In this document: piece by piece, positions 10,733 to 28,640 of the stretch
How positions within the stretch are numbered: the first letter of the stretch is position 1
How the letters are laid out: each line of letters starts with the position of its first letter
Assembly: GCA_025330725.1 (NCBI GenBank)
Contig: JAIWND010000003.1
Span: 124,001 to 188,000, forward strand
DNA length: 64,000 nucleotides
Source: Chlamydoabsidia padenii
Lineage: Eukaryota > Mucoromycota > Mucoromycetes > Mucorales > Cunninghamellaceae
Direction of reading: 5' to 3'
Program-made: the position numbers and the translations under genes
The notes under the pieces: generated by a model
Told to the model about the DNA's origin: nothing
Seen by the model: the letters and a program-made list of their open reading frames with translations, nothing else
Database searches by the model: none

Positions 10733-11230
10733 AATACTTGGTGGTTAGTATGGCTGCTCTTTGGTGCTGGAGCACTTGGTGCATTTGCTTGTTTGACAGT
10801 TTCCTTCGTATCCTTCTTTTTTATGGACAATGGTAAAGATGTCCTTCACCCACCTTTTTTTTTTATCATATAGGTCATCGTGTTTTCTGATTTGGATTGC
10901 GGCTATCGATCTTTGTAACAAACTCATTCAAGCAAGTCATGAACTCTCTTTGCCGATGCCAGTAATTAACTTGACTTATCATTGCAAATAGATTGTCTTG
11001 CCTGAAATGGGTGCTCATCCTTCCTGGCTTTTTTTTTGGGGGGGGGGAGAAGGGGGTTAACAGGGATGAGGATTGCCTTGCTACGTGTCAACTATAGCAT
11101 TCAAAAGTAAGTTAGTGTGTAACGGTTTACCGAAACGTATACTCATCGACCTTGATTTATTATTCTAGTGTGTCCTCGAATCGCCACATCTATGATAGTG
11201 GAACAAAGGGTGGGACTGCATGATCATTAA
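10733..11230 (+). pseudogene. Possible broken receptor-like (seven-helix type) gene
   Basis: The frame starting WWLVWLLFGAGALGAF, then ACLTVSFVSFFF, is followed by a plausible intron (about 10831-10873). A segment HRVF then FLIWIAAIDLCNKLIQASHE follows, resembling helices of fungal cAMP-receptor-like GPCRs. The two pieces are out of frame by one base in a T run near 10880, and later parts contain stops. No start codon fits. It could equally be a chance hydrophobic stretch. Confidence 0.25.
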
Positions 11231-12336
11231 TGACACTCTATTCGTATTGGATATACTACCAAAGTCTTTTGTACACTGTCTGCAAATAAAACGGAATGCT
11301 TCTTCAAATTTGGATTCTATTCAGTGGTAAGTGTAAAAAGATCGGCGAGGTAGACTTGTATAAGCAGACAGGGTGTACCTTGATACTAATCTTCCCCCCC
11401 CTTTTGCTTTTTTTTTTTTGTATGCAATAGGATCGACAACAAGTGGATCGGAATGTAGAATATGGCAAGATGGATGGCATATGGATCAAAACGAAGGAAT
11501 CAATTAAATGGACCGTAAATGATATGTGACACATTGTTGACCCTTTATTCTACAGCAGTTTATCTCAATATAGTTAATATATATATTATATATATCTTTT
11601 TTTAAAGTATTTATAATAAACAACCATATCATTCTCTTCTTCTTTATTAATGTAATTTGACAGGTAGATACACTTGATCACCCAAAAGAACTTTTGCGAT
11701 TGATATCAGTAATCTCAAATCATACCATTTGATTATACGCCGTAGATTCGGGTTGTGCCTTTTGATTAGGATGGCGCACCTGAATTTACCCCAGACTAAT
11801 GACATTAGAAACAGAGACAGACAAAGAATACGAAACGGGATTTGAATTTTATGACAAAGACGTAGCGTTTTTGTACTTCTCATTGGTTAGAACCCAAAAT
11901 CCCTGTTACTTCTTTTAGAAAAAAGATCGCTTTGGTTCCTGACGGATAAATAATCAACGGTGCGTCACTTTATGAATTGACCTTTTTGCTGTTTCTTCTG
12001 AAAGAACCAAGCCAAACAAGCATGGTCATCGTCGGTATTTCAAAATAAATCATTCCAATTTAATGCAACCTGCAACCTAATGCGACCTGTCAAAAAGAGA
12101 GAGTAGTAAAAGGATGATGAGGTAGATAGATAGTATCCTTATCAACCAATCACAACCAAAATGCGGGGTAGGAAAAAAGAAAAGAAAAGTCTACTATCAT
12201 GTTGCCAAAAAAGACTTTGTGATGTTAGTAAGTATGGTTTTTTCCCAGCAAACCAATGTATATGAAGCGATGTTTTGCTAAAAACCCACCTGTTTTTCTT
12301 TCTTTTTAAAACAAAAAACACAACAACAACAACAAA
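11231..12336. other. Gene-poor region upstream of MFS transporter
   Basis: AT-rich DNA with homopolymer runs and an inverted copy of the recurrent motif (CGGGATTTGAA, 11836-11846). A CAACAACAACAACAAA leader precedes the MFS start codon, typical of a fungal 5' UTR. Frames here lack domain or codon patterns that suggest a gene. Confidence 0.4.
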
Positions 12337-13891
12337 ATGACTATTGAAGTTCAAGACGTTGAAAAGTTTGACACTTGCTCGATTAAAACTAATGGCACTG
12401 TTGATAAATCACATCAGCGGGAGGCTCCTGATGGCGGGGTCAGTTGGATCGTTCTTATTGGCTGCTTTTGCGTAAGTGCAGAACTTTATATTGACACCTG
12501 TCAGGAAAAAAAAAAAAAAAAAGGTCGACTCACACTACTCTCTTTCAGGGTCTCATGGTGAGCCAAGGGCTAGGGTATGCATGGGGTGTCTACCTTGATT
12601 ATTATAATAGGCATGTCTATCCTGGTGAACTGACCAATCTGACCTGGATTGGATCCCTATGGTTTGGCCTGACCAACATCACAGCAAGTCGATCATGATT
12701 TTTGACTGGTCATAAAAAAAAAAGTACACTAATATAAACTTTCTTTACAGGGTCCTGTATATGTATTCTTGGTGGGAAAGATGGGTTATAGGTGGATGAC
12801 CGGCATTGCTTGTTTTCTGAGTTGCTTCTCCATGATGATGGCTTCACTATCTACGGCGGTAACTGAATATTCATACCCCGATCGACCCCGATCTAATTAT
12901 CCCACTCTTTCTTTATTTTGAAGGTTTGGCATCTCTACTTGACACAAGGAATGCTTAATGGTATTGCTTCCTCTTTTATCTGGTTCCCTTGTATTAGTGC
13001 ACCTCAACAATGGTTTTCTTCCAAGCGTGGTTTGGCTGTAGGCATTGCCATCTCAGGTGGGTTTTAAAAAAGGGATAATCTACCCCAGGAGACTGATTCC
13101 TGTTTTTGACTTTTTTTTTTTCAGGTTCAGGCATAGGAGGTTTAGTGATTTCCAACATTGTGCGTGTAGCGATAGACAATGTAGGATACAGATGGAGTCT
13201 TCGCATTATTGGATTCATGCAATTGGGTCTGATGGGTATTTCCTTCTTGACGGTGAAGCCATTGAATCCTTTACCCCATGATGTACCCCTCTTTGATTTC
13301 AGCCCCTTCAAGAACCGCAAATTTCTAGTATTGATGGCCATTCATTGTATTGGTAACTTTGCTTTATATATCCCCTCTGGTTTTGTTCCTTCCTATGCTG
13401 CCTCCCTTGGTGTGTCAGATGTGATCTCGTCTAATATGTCTGCGGTCATGTCGGTCATGATGTTTGTGGGAAAGATCTGTAATGGCTTTATCAGTGACTT
13501 TGTGGGACGAAGCAACATGACGATGGTGTGCAGCATGATGACAGGTATTGTGTGCCTGGCTGTCTGGACCACCGCCTCTACTGCCGGATCTCTATGGGCG
13601 TTTGTTGTCCTCTTTGGCTTTTTTGGTGGTGGGTATGTCGCGATGATCACAGCTGTCATTGCCGAATGCGTGGGTGTGGATATGATTGAAAGTGCTACTG
13701 GTTGGCTTTTCTTTGCTTGGATGTTTGGTGGTTTGTTTGGTCAGCCCGTCTCGGCTGCCATCATTGAACACGACAATGGAAGTTACAAGGGTGCGATTAT
13801 CTTTGCTGGTGCTTTGTTCCTTGCAGCTGGCTGTCTCGCTACCTTACTTCGATTCATGCGATCGGGACCTAAATTATTTATCAAGATATAA
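12337..13891 (+). CDS. MFS transporter, monocarboxylate-transporter (MCT/SLC16) family
   Basis: Five exons (12337-12471, 12549-12683, 12751-12858, 12924-13056, 13125-13891) give 425 aa. The short cytosolic N-terminus is followed by the MCT signature EAPDGGVSWIVLIGCFC at helix 1 and about 12 hydrophobic segments. A conserved loop reads WFSSKRGLAVGIAISGSGIG, and GFISDFVGRSNM lies between the sixth and eighth helices. The family exchanges monocarboxylates or related small acids with protons; many fungal members remain orphan transporters, so the substrate is unknown. Exon 2 ends at ATCACA and the intron begins GCAAGT, so this is a GC-AG intron required by the frame. Length is normal for fungal MCT-like proteins. 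Confidence 0.88.
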
Positions 13892-14083
13892 ACCCCGCTT
13901 ATCTTCGGTCAGTTTTGAATCCATGTTCATTGTATTTGTATCTTCTTTAATAAAAAAAGATAAAGCAAACGTATTGGTGTTTTATTCAGAAATGTATTCT
14001 TAGTTCAAATGAAAGTTCAATAACAGATAGAAGCTTTTGTTCTGAGGGATAAGGATTACACTATGTACTGTATTTAGAGGAAT

Positions 14084-14798
14084 TGCCAGGCGCACGGAAT
14101 TTCGGTGTCGGCATTTGAAAATGAAGTTGCCTTCCGTCCAGAAAAAATAAAATCCTCTTCGTCGCAAAGGACAAGTAAAAGTCATTGCAAGCTTGGTCAG
14201 ACTGACACAAGGATCTTGGTGCTTGACTTTTGCTGTAACTTATGTTGGAAATATGCTATAGTGTCCACATCGCAACTTTAATCATTAGCATCCGTTGACA
14301 TGGGAGCGAGTAGAGCCCTTTCTAAATTTTAGTAGAGGCAGACGGGATCTGAAAATGAAATTTGATTCCTCTTCGTACTCTTTTCATTTTTATTTTTTTT
14401 TCTTATAAAGGACAGGTAAAAGTCATCGCAAGTCTGAACATACCGACACAAGGGTCTTGGTGCTTGACTTTTGCAGTAACGTATGTTGGAAATATGCTAT
14501 AGTGTCCACATCGCAACTTTAATCATTAGCATCCGTTGACATGGGAGCGAGTAGAGCCCTTTCTAAATCTTTGTAGAGGCAGCGGGATCTGAAACTGTAA
14601 TCTGGTTCCTCTTCGTACTTTCTTACAAATGACAGGTAAAAGTCATCGCAAGTTTGGACTGACCGACACAAGGATCTTGGAGCTTGACTTTTACGGTGAC
14701 TTATGTTGGAATTATGCCATAGTATTCACATCACTACATTAATCTTTAGCATCAGTTAAAACAAGTAGTGCTCTTACCAAAATTCCGTGCGCCTAGCA
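14084..14798. repeat. Three tandem copies of a 220-240 bp unit between short inverted ends
   Basis: A unit beginning AAAGGACAAGTAAAAGTCAT recurs at 14166, 14407 and 14627. It includes the phrases CTTGGTGCTTGACTTTTG, ATGTTGGAAATATGC and ACTTTAATCATTAGCATC. The array is framed by AGGCGCACGGAATTTCGG (14088-14105) and its inverted near-copy (14777-14794, 17 of 18). The first two units are very similar and the third is more diverged. This suggests a small non-autonomous element whose interior was amplified. A fragment of the same unit occurs near 39.2 kb. Confidence 0.72.
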
Positions 14799-15192
14799 TT
14801 TCCCCAGCGCAGGCAGGACTTGAAAAAAGGAAATTGGAATATGAAATGCATGATTTTTGGGGAAAAGAAAAACCGAATCAATGTTGTTGATGGAGGTGAC
14901 TATTATTACATTGTTCAAAACTATCATTATCATTACTCAATAATTCAAAATAACGATGCCATGAAGACATGCACTAAATACAAAAGGTTATAATGACAAC
15001 AAGATTTGATGAGCATGGTGGGGCATTGTAAAGACATAGTGGACCGAATGGGTTCAATTGTTTATTTGATAAATTTAATTCAAAGTTTAGTTTTATTGAT
15101 AAAAAAAGAGAGGGAGAGAGGGAGATGATGACTAATGAATATAAACTATAGGTACATGAGGGGATCAAAACAAAAGAAACAAAACATACTAC
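14799..15192. other. Intergenic region 3' of NSUN2 gene
   Basis: AT-rich, with (GA)-rich runs near 15105-15125. It lies downstream of the minus-strand methyltransferase. No gene seen. Confidence 0.4.
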
Positions 15193-18249
<3,057 letters not shown>

Positions 18250-18655
18250 TTCGTTTATACTTTCAAGTAAGTAAGAGGGAAAGAAATGCAAAAAGCGACA
18301 AGATTTTTCTTTTATTTGTAGGTCAAGCCACGCGGCGATTGAAATATTATTCAGTGTGATAGATCTTGGACATTGAGCCAAACCGTGCATCATTCATCTT
18401 ATGCCTCAAATTACTATTAACTAATCATTTCTCCTTCATAGTCATTGATGTCATTGGATTACATATTGGTTTCAACCAAATGGACATTATTTCATCATCT
18501 TATTCACGATTTAAAAAGCAAGTTGGCCTTATATCCCACTCCTGATCATAAACATTTAAACGCCGACATGGAACCATAACGAATATCTGGCGCTTTTTTC
18601 TTTTCTTTCCTGCTCTTTCCCTTTCTTCATCTTTATACTACCACATTATCCAACC

Positions 18656-21880
<3,225 letters not shown>

Positions 21881-22076
21881 TTTTAGATTAGGATTGCTTT
21901 TTGTTTTGTTTTTGTTTTTGTCTGGTTTATTGACAGTTTAAATAAAGTTATATGGTATAATGATGGTTCTTTATTGTAATAAATGTTAAATTGGGGGTAG
22001 GTAAACGCACTATAATGCATATGTGTATATTTTTATTCATATGCTATCAAATTGGGGGAGGGGGGCATAGACAGAC

Positions 22077-22077
<1 letters not shown>

Positions 22078-22113
<36 letters not shown>
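22078..22113 (+). repeat. (GACA)/(GA)n microsatellite
   Basis: A run of GACAGACAGACA followed by about 14 GA units lies in the 3' flank between the converging cullin and WNK genes. Confidence 0.85.
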
Positions 22114-22114
<1 letters not shown>

Positions 22115-22212
22115 GGTATAAATGTGGTAAGAGGAAGAAAGAAGGGTAATAATAAAAGAGAGGGGGGGGGATTCTATTGTTAAAAAAAGGGGATGGTGGT
22201 GGAGATATATTA

Positions 22213-24447
22213 TTACTGTGGAGGTGGAGAGGAAGACAAAGTGGCAGGAGGTGAAGAGTGAGTATTCTTGGGGTGACCAGCTTGTAAACGTTTCCCCTTC
22301 AACATGTTTTTCAGGGCACGCAAGGCAAACACCGTTAATCCGATCCCACCCCAGTCTTCATCATGCAGATCCCGTAAATCACCCACCGTCATGATATCTT
22401 GATTTTGAAGTTTCTTGGTCCATTCATGGGCTTTTTCTAAACTACGGTGGACGGCCATTGCACAATCTTGTACAAATAATTCGATATCAGTATCATCGCC
22501 ATATTCTATATATGAAGAAGGGTCAGTAAACAATAATGGTAATAAAAAAAATGAGGTGATGTTTCCTTACCATCGACAATATGAGAGACCAAAGCATCAG
22601 AAGGAGCACCAGTATCTTGATCTTTTGATTTATCAGTACCATCATACAGATAACCATTAGGTTCAGGAGTGACTCGAGGACCTTCATGAGACAGAGAAGA
22701 TTCCATACTGACACCACTAAGACTATCGGCCATGGCTACCGAAAGAGGAGGGACAGGTGTAGGATGTACCAGATCGTCATGTTGTTGTTGTTGTTGTTGT
22801 TGTCGTTCCCGAATAGATCGCATGGCATCCCGATACATGGATTCGGCCACCCTAGCTCTTGTTTCAGAATCTTCACATTTCGCTTCCATTTCCATCGCCC
22901 GGTCAGTCAGCTGTTGTAATTCCAAACGAGTCTTTTCCAATTCCGATCGAATATCCTTTTCACGCCGCCAAATAGAAGGTCGACCATCATCGTCATCGTC
23001 ATCATCATCATGTCGTCTACTGGATTGTTGTGATTCATCCGCCTTGTCCATGTCTCGAAGGATACGATTGATCTCCTTGGTGATATGTTGTTGGTATCGT
23101 TCAGGCAAGACTTGTTCTTCGATCATTTCCCGTACCACCTGTTCGGCGGTATCAGTTTCCACATTAAAATCGAATTTCACCGAGAGCTTATCCATCCCCT
23201 TGAATACGACCTGTAGTGTGAGATGGACATGATTGAGATCGGTAGCGAGTAAGACCACATCAGGCTCCACCGCCAACAGAGGATGTTCCAGGATATCTTG
23301 AGCAGGTAATCGTTCATCTTCGGGCCCAATACAGTTCTCCACCACACTAAGGACTTCAGCATTTGTGACCTTGGCCAAACACGCCGGTTTGATTCCTGCC
23401 GACACCTTCTTGTAAATCTGAGCCGCATTGGTGCATTCGCCATAAGGATATTCACCGGTTGCCATTTCCAATAAACACATACCAAAAGCATAAATATCAA
23501 CCTTTTCAGAATAGCCTTGTTCTTCGTACATTTCGGGGGCCATGAATTCTGGAGTGCCGATCAGAGTATATTTCTTGCCCATCTTCATTTCTGCTGTACC
23601 CATATCACCAATCTTGACTTCACCATGGGCACCATTGATAAAGATATTGTCACATTTGATATCCCGGTGAATGATAGGTGGGTGATGATCATGGAGATAG
23701 ACGAGACCTTTGAGGATTTGTCGTGACCACCGTTTGACGATTTTGAGGTTGGGGAGAGATAGTCGTTTGAGGTATTCTCTGAGAGTGCCACTGGTCATCA
23801 GTTCAGTGATAAATACAAATTCATTGTCGGTATGCCAGGCGTCGTGAAGAGCAATAATGTTGGGATGTCGTATAGATTTCAAGATTTGGATTTCATGATC
23901 AAGTTCCTTGTTGCTTGGTGTACGCATCGCCTAGAAGAAAGATATAATGAGTATTTTCGTTTTCATCATGTCTTTTTATTATCTTTATTACCTGTATCAC
24001 ATTCCATGCCACTTCATATCCTTCTTCCCTATCAATTGCCTTGTAAACCACTTTGTAAGCACCTTTTCCAAGTAATGTGTTGAGTCGGATATATCGTTCA
24101 TTAGGTGATACTTCAATCACCTTTTCACTATCAGGAAGTGTCGATTGATCGTTGATATCATTATGAGGAATGTTGTGTCCACAATAAGGATCATTAGACC
24201 GGTCAAAGGTGGTAGGTGGACCATAGTTGCTGGAGGAATAAGTATTGTTGCCAAGGTTATTATTATTATTATTATTACTATTATTACTATTATTATTAAA
24301 GCTGTTGGATTCATAATCTGTGTTGACCATATCAGAGAAGCTGTCGTGTCGTCGTCCATTAGTCATCATATCGTCATCATTATAAGAAGACGCAGAGTCG
24401 TAGCCAAGGCCAGGGCTAAAACTGACATGAGTTTGGTGTTCAGACAT
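22213..24447 (-). CDS. WNK-type serine/threonine protein kinase with SAM-like C-terminal domain
   Basis: Exons 23992-24447, 22571-23930 and 22213-22505 give 702 aa. Residues 1-115 are Asn/Ser-rich. In the kinase domain (about 119-390) the VAIK lysine is replaced by Asn (VAWN, residue 149), while a lysine sits in the glycine loop (LGKGAYKVV, Lys132). This is the hallmark of With-No-K kinases. HRDIKCDN and the activation motif GDMG (WNKs usually GDLG) are present. An OSR1-C-like peptide-binding module (LTLQVVFKGMDKLSVKFDFN) follows, then a coiled coil with Asp and Gln runs. The last 75 residues (WTKKLQNQDIMTVGDLRDLH, DEDWGGIGLTVFALRAL) resemble a SAM-type helical domain. In animals and plants WNKs sense chloride/osmotic state and activate SPAK/OSR1. 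The fungal targets are unknown. Confidence 0.88.
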
Positions 24448-25616
24448 GATGTTGTGTAAGATGAGGGTGGGTGATCAAAAGTTGATGTAGTTAAAATAAG
24501 AGAGAGAGAAGACTTCAACACAGGGGCTGATATGTATACGTCTTGGCTTCACCAATGGACTGATTTGTTGATTGTTTAAGAAAAAGAAGAAGGAAAAAAA
24601 AAAAAAAAAAAAAGGGAAAGAGAAAAAAAAAATCGGTCTTTCCACTTTTTTGGTCTGCCGCCTCACCCACCAGTGACTTTTTCCCTGGAGAGAACATATG
24701 ATCTCTTATGAAGGGATTACGGCTCCGATTAGAAATACAAATCATGATATCATGGTTTCTCTTTGTATTTGTCAACCCCATTCTGGAAAGCTCTATTCTT
24801 TTTCCGTTCCATCATACACATCACGTGTAGTTGAAGGAAAATAACAGACAACTATTTCTTTTTCTTTTTGGCATGAATGTCGGTGTTTGAAATTGGACCT
24901 CTCCCACTTCCCCACTTTTTAAACCAACTCGAACTTGTACATACATATTGATCCCGTTACTTGTCTTTTTCATCAGCATGTACTGTAATGACTGAATGAT
25001 GTCGTTTCCTTCATATGATATAAAAGACATCATCAAAAGAGCGATCATACCATCATCGTGTATTATACTGCAGGGTCACTTTTCTATCAATGATGTGGCC
25101 CGGGTGATGGATGGGGAATTTCCGTGGGTGATCATCAAATGGCAGCATATTATAATACAATTAGGCTGCGTTCCTTTTTATTTTTATTATTGTGCCTTTT
25201 TCTTCCTTTTTTGGATGACGGGTGAATGACTTTACGTCGATCTGATTGGCACCGAGGCATCCGTGTCATTCATGCACCCAGTGGATACTACTATTACGTG
25301 ATCCCCCCAAGTGAATTTTACTTTGAGAATGAATTCAGTCCATGACCATATGATGTCTGATAAGGCACGAACCGTGCGATTCATGGCCTATTTTCAAATC
25401 CCGCCAGTTCCTTATAAAAATCGACCTCTTTTTAACTTTATCTTTTTTTTTTTTTTTTGTTCTTCTTTATTATATACATTATCAACCTTGAACCCTCCAA
25501 AAAAACATTCCCTTTTTTATTATCCGTACACTCCAAGTAACTATATTTGTTTTTGTTACAGCCCCACACTGATCACTCTCCCTTTTCATTCAACCAGAAA
25601 CCACCATTTATCACTC
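24448..25616. other. Divergent intergenic region, WNK / amino-acid transporter
   Basis: AT-rich promoter DNA with long poly-purine/pyrimidine runs. A degenerate motif (CGGTGTTTGAAAT) lies near 24880. The exact motif TTCAAATCCCGC at 25393-25404 is 213 bp before the transporter ATG. No gene supported. Confidence 0.45.
25393..25404 (+). promoter_or_regulatory. Recurrent promoter motif upstream of amino-acid transporter
   Basis: Exact TTCAAATCCCGC, followed by a CTTATAAAAA TATA-like stretch about 7 nt downstream (25411-25420). Confidence 0.5.
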
Positions 25617-27577
25617 ATGACTCGATACGGATCTATTGCCACCCAAAAGAAAATCAATCATCTTACGGACGCTGAACGTGATTTACTTCAAAGTGACCGA
25701 CCTGGTTATGGATCAAGAAGTAAAATCGAAGTAGCCTTCAATTTGGTGAATGCTACTGTCGGAGCTGGAATTATTGGCTTGTAGGCATAAAGAAGAAAAA
25801 AGCTGGGACGGGATTTTTTTTTTAATCGTCTCTCTTCTTCTTTCTTTTTTATTCCCCCCCCCCCCCTCGCCCTCATGATAGACCATTTGCTATATCTCAT
25901 ACTGGTTTTATCTTGGGCGTCTTTGTCTCCATCTTTGTTGCTACTCTCTCTCAAGTCGGGCTTTACATGACTATTCTTGCAGGTCAACGTGTGAAGATTT
26001 ACAAGTTTGCTCTTCTTGTGGAATACCTTGCGGGACGACCAGGGTATCACTTTTTGAGCTTGATGATCTTTATTCAAGCTGGTGGTGCTTGTATTAGCTA
26101 CTTTATATGTAAGTACAGTATTATGAATCTTGGTATAATTACTAATATGATGGTTGTTTTATCTAGTGCTGGGTGATACTATGCCCATCTTGTTAGATTC
26201 CTATCTGCCTCACTTTGAATGTGTGTCCACAAGAACTTTTGTTATCTGTTTTATTGGTATTGTGTTTGTAAGTTCATGTTAATTATACTAAAACTCTCTC
26301 TTGTTTATATATAGAAAACTGACTATTACCTTTATTTTATTTTATTTGATAGATTCTACCACTGAATATGGCGCGGTCTATTGGTGCTCTTGCCAGGTGG
26401 TCCATTCTATCAGTCATGTTATTCCCCATTGTGTTACTCACCATCATCATCCGTGCCCCAGCCTATATTCCTGAGGAACCGATCCCGATCACTTGGGTTG
26501 GTCCCGATGTCTTTGGTGCTCTGGGTGTCTTTGCCTTTGCCTTCACGTGCTCACAAGTAGCCTTCAACAATTACTTGACTCTGGAAGATCAATCCTCTCA
26601 TAACTGGAATCAAACCACCATGCTATCCACTTTTACAAGTTGGCTGATCTCTATGGTATTTGCTGTACTGGGCTACTTTTGCTTTGGTGAACACTTGCAA
26701 CCGAATCTATTTATGAACTTTGAAACTGATGACTGGGTCATCAACTTGGGCCGCTTTATTCTTGGTTGTACCATGATATTGACTATTCCGTAAGTACTGA
26801 TTAAAAATAGGGTCTAGTGATTGAAATGATTGACTCACTCTTTTCTTTTTTTTAAAAATAAAATAAAATAAAAAACTCCTTAGACTTGGCTTTTATCCTA
26901 CCAGGGAAGCCGTACAAAAGACATTGGGATTCGAAACAGCAACAAAACAACCTACTGATCTACAACATTATACAGTTACCTTCGTCCTCTTTTTCTTCAT
27001 CTTATTTGGTGGTGTCACTGTGCGATCTCTTGGTAAAGTGTATGGTCTGGTGGGCGGTGTCTCGGCAACTACTCTGGCCTTTATTATACCTTCCATTGCT
27101 TACTGGGTGACATCAAGACAGAGACGTAGCAATTTGGCAACTAATCAACTGACTGATTCCTCCTTATTATCTGCAGCAATTGCAGCTACCGCCGCCATTG
27201 AACCCACTCTGACACAATCATCCACGCTTTACCACGGTATTAGCGGCAGCAACAACACATACACGGGATGCTACTCTTATTACGACTCTATCACAGAAGA
27301 CAGACAACCATTATGGGATGTGGCCTCCACCTCTTCTTCTTCTCGATACTATGCTGATGAAGACGCCTCTACTGTGGATGGTGGTGATCTTTTATCGGAA
27401 GACAGCGGTGATGATTTGGAGGATAACTTGAAAGGTGCCGCTGTAGAAGAACATGTGATGACCGACAACTCTATTGGGGAGTCTACTCTGTTTTTGGATG
27501 TCATGGCGGTTATTCTATTTATCTGGGGTTTCGTAGTTATGATGATCTCTATCTCAACTGTGATATCGTCGGATTGA
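25617..27577 (+). CDS. Amino-acid transporter, SLC38/AVT family
   Basis: Five exons (25617-25780, 25882-26108, 26167-26267, 26353-26789, 26884-27577) encode 540 aa. The helix-1 signature FNLVNATVGAGIIGLPFAIS is typical of the AAAP/SLC38 family, in which it forms the Na+/amino-acid binding break. About 11 hydrophobic segments follow. The long hydrophilic loop near the C-terminus (about residues 400-510) is rich in Ser, Thr and acidic residues, before a final helix MAVILFIWGFVVMMI. Fungal relatives (Avt proteins) move neutral amino acids across the vacuolar membrane. Location here is inferred from family; the substrate is unknown. Confidence 0.87.
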
Positions 27578-28199
27578 TCTCTCTTTTTTATTTGATTTAT
27601 ACATGTAGATAAATAGATAGATTATTGTGATACCCGTATTCTGCATCTTCATATACTTTATTTGGGATGCATCTTATTTACCCCTTCCCCCATCCTCCAC
27701 TAGCTAGTTTTTGATTTGTCCACACCCATCTTATTCCCACTTTACACACACACACACACACACTATCCCACGGATAGTTAGCAATTCCTTTACAATAAAC
27801 CCATATATTAAACAATTATTTGTCTTTATTCAAATAAAAGTATGGGTATCTAATCAAACTAATACTATAACATACTATATTAATGATGCCAATATGTCCA
27901 TAGAGTACTTGATAATAGGGAATAATCCACCTTGTCAGTTGATGTCATATAACCTGGGGAATAAAAGTCCGAGAATCTATTTTTAAAGCCCAACCTGTCC
28001 ATTTTTATAAAGAGAATGATTCCGCCCAACCCCCGATTTTCCTATAAAGTGATTGCATAAAATAACTCATTATAAGTGTATCCATATATAGAAGCCACAT
28101 ATTACCTATTCCATGACCCGAATGATAATCGTAGCATGAGACTATGTAATATCTTGACAAGATCAATATATTCGTATGCATGATAGATAGATATACTTA
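27578..28199. other. Intergenic region 3' of amino-acid transporter
   Basis: AT-rich, with a (CA)8 tract near 27744-27762 and AATAAA-type signals. No gene recognised. Confidence 0.4.
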
Positions 28200-28640
28200 C
28201 TACCACCCGTGATCATTACCAGGAGTCTCGAAATTAGGTAACCCGATCTTGAGAATACTTAAACCCATAATCATCAGAGTAGAGTAATCAGTAAGATCAT
28301 TCACATTATACACCTACATGATATATAATAGTGACAATCAGTTCCCAGCATTCTATTTTAAATCCATAACATTGACTTTATACTTTTGTAGTAGACAGAT
28401 GATCAAATCCAAGACTGACTTTACCTTTGGTATTGTCTGGGGATCTTTATACATGTCAAGCAAGCATCAGTAGAATCAATATATATATATTGCAAAAGAA
28501 GTAGGGTGAGTTATTGTTTACTATGGCTTTTTTCTGCTTCTCTTGTTGAGGTTACCTTTATTGATGTCTAGAGCGTTCAAAGATGTTGTCAGCACATGTT
28601 GAGAGAAAAAATCCAATACAATACAAACAACAAAAGAATC
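28200..28640 (-). CDS. Unrecognised small spliced gene, 5' end unresolved
   Basis: Three blocks with good splice sites join in frame on the minus strand: an upstream block ending at 28556 (..SLNALDINK), a 20-nt micro-exon at 28425-28444 (adding DPQTIPK) and a last exon 28200-28313 (VYNVNDLTDYSTLMIMGLSI, then LKIGLPNFETPGNDHGW and a stop). The frame consistency over three pieces argues for a real gene. However, no in-frame ATG lies upstream of the first block before a stop at about 28654, and I do not recognise the family. A weak motif GCGGAATTTGAA lies at 28763. It could be a recent pseudogene. Confidence 0.35.

Noticed and set aside
10806..10825. GTATCCTTC resembling a third U12 donor
   Set aside because: It lies in a broken gene, there is no matching branch site, and translation continues across it in the hydrophobic frame.
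11647..11883. 78-codon minus-strand frame
   Set aside because: No domain, no homologous pattern, composition like surrounding AT-rich DNA, and the promoter motif overlaps it.
22732..23232. Long open frame opposite the WNK gene (Cys/Ser-rich)
   Set aside because: It is the antisense shadow of the Gln/Asp repeats in the kinase gene.
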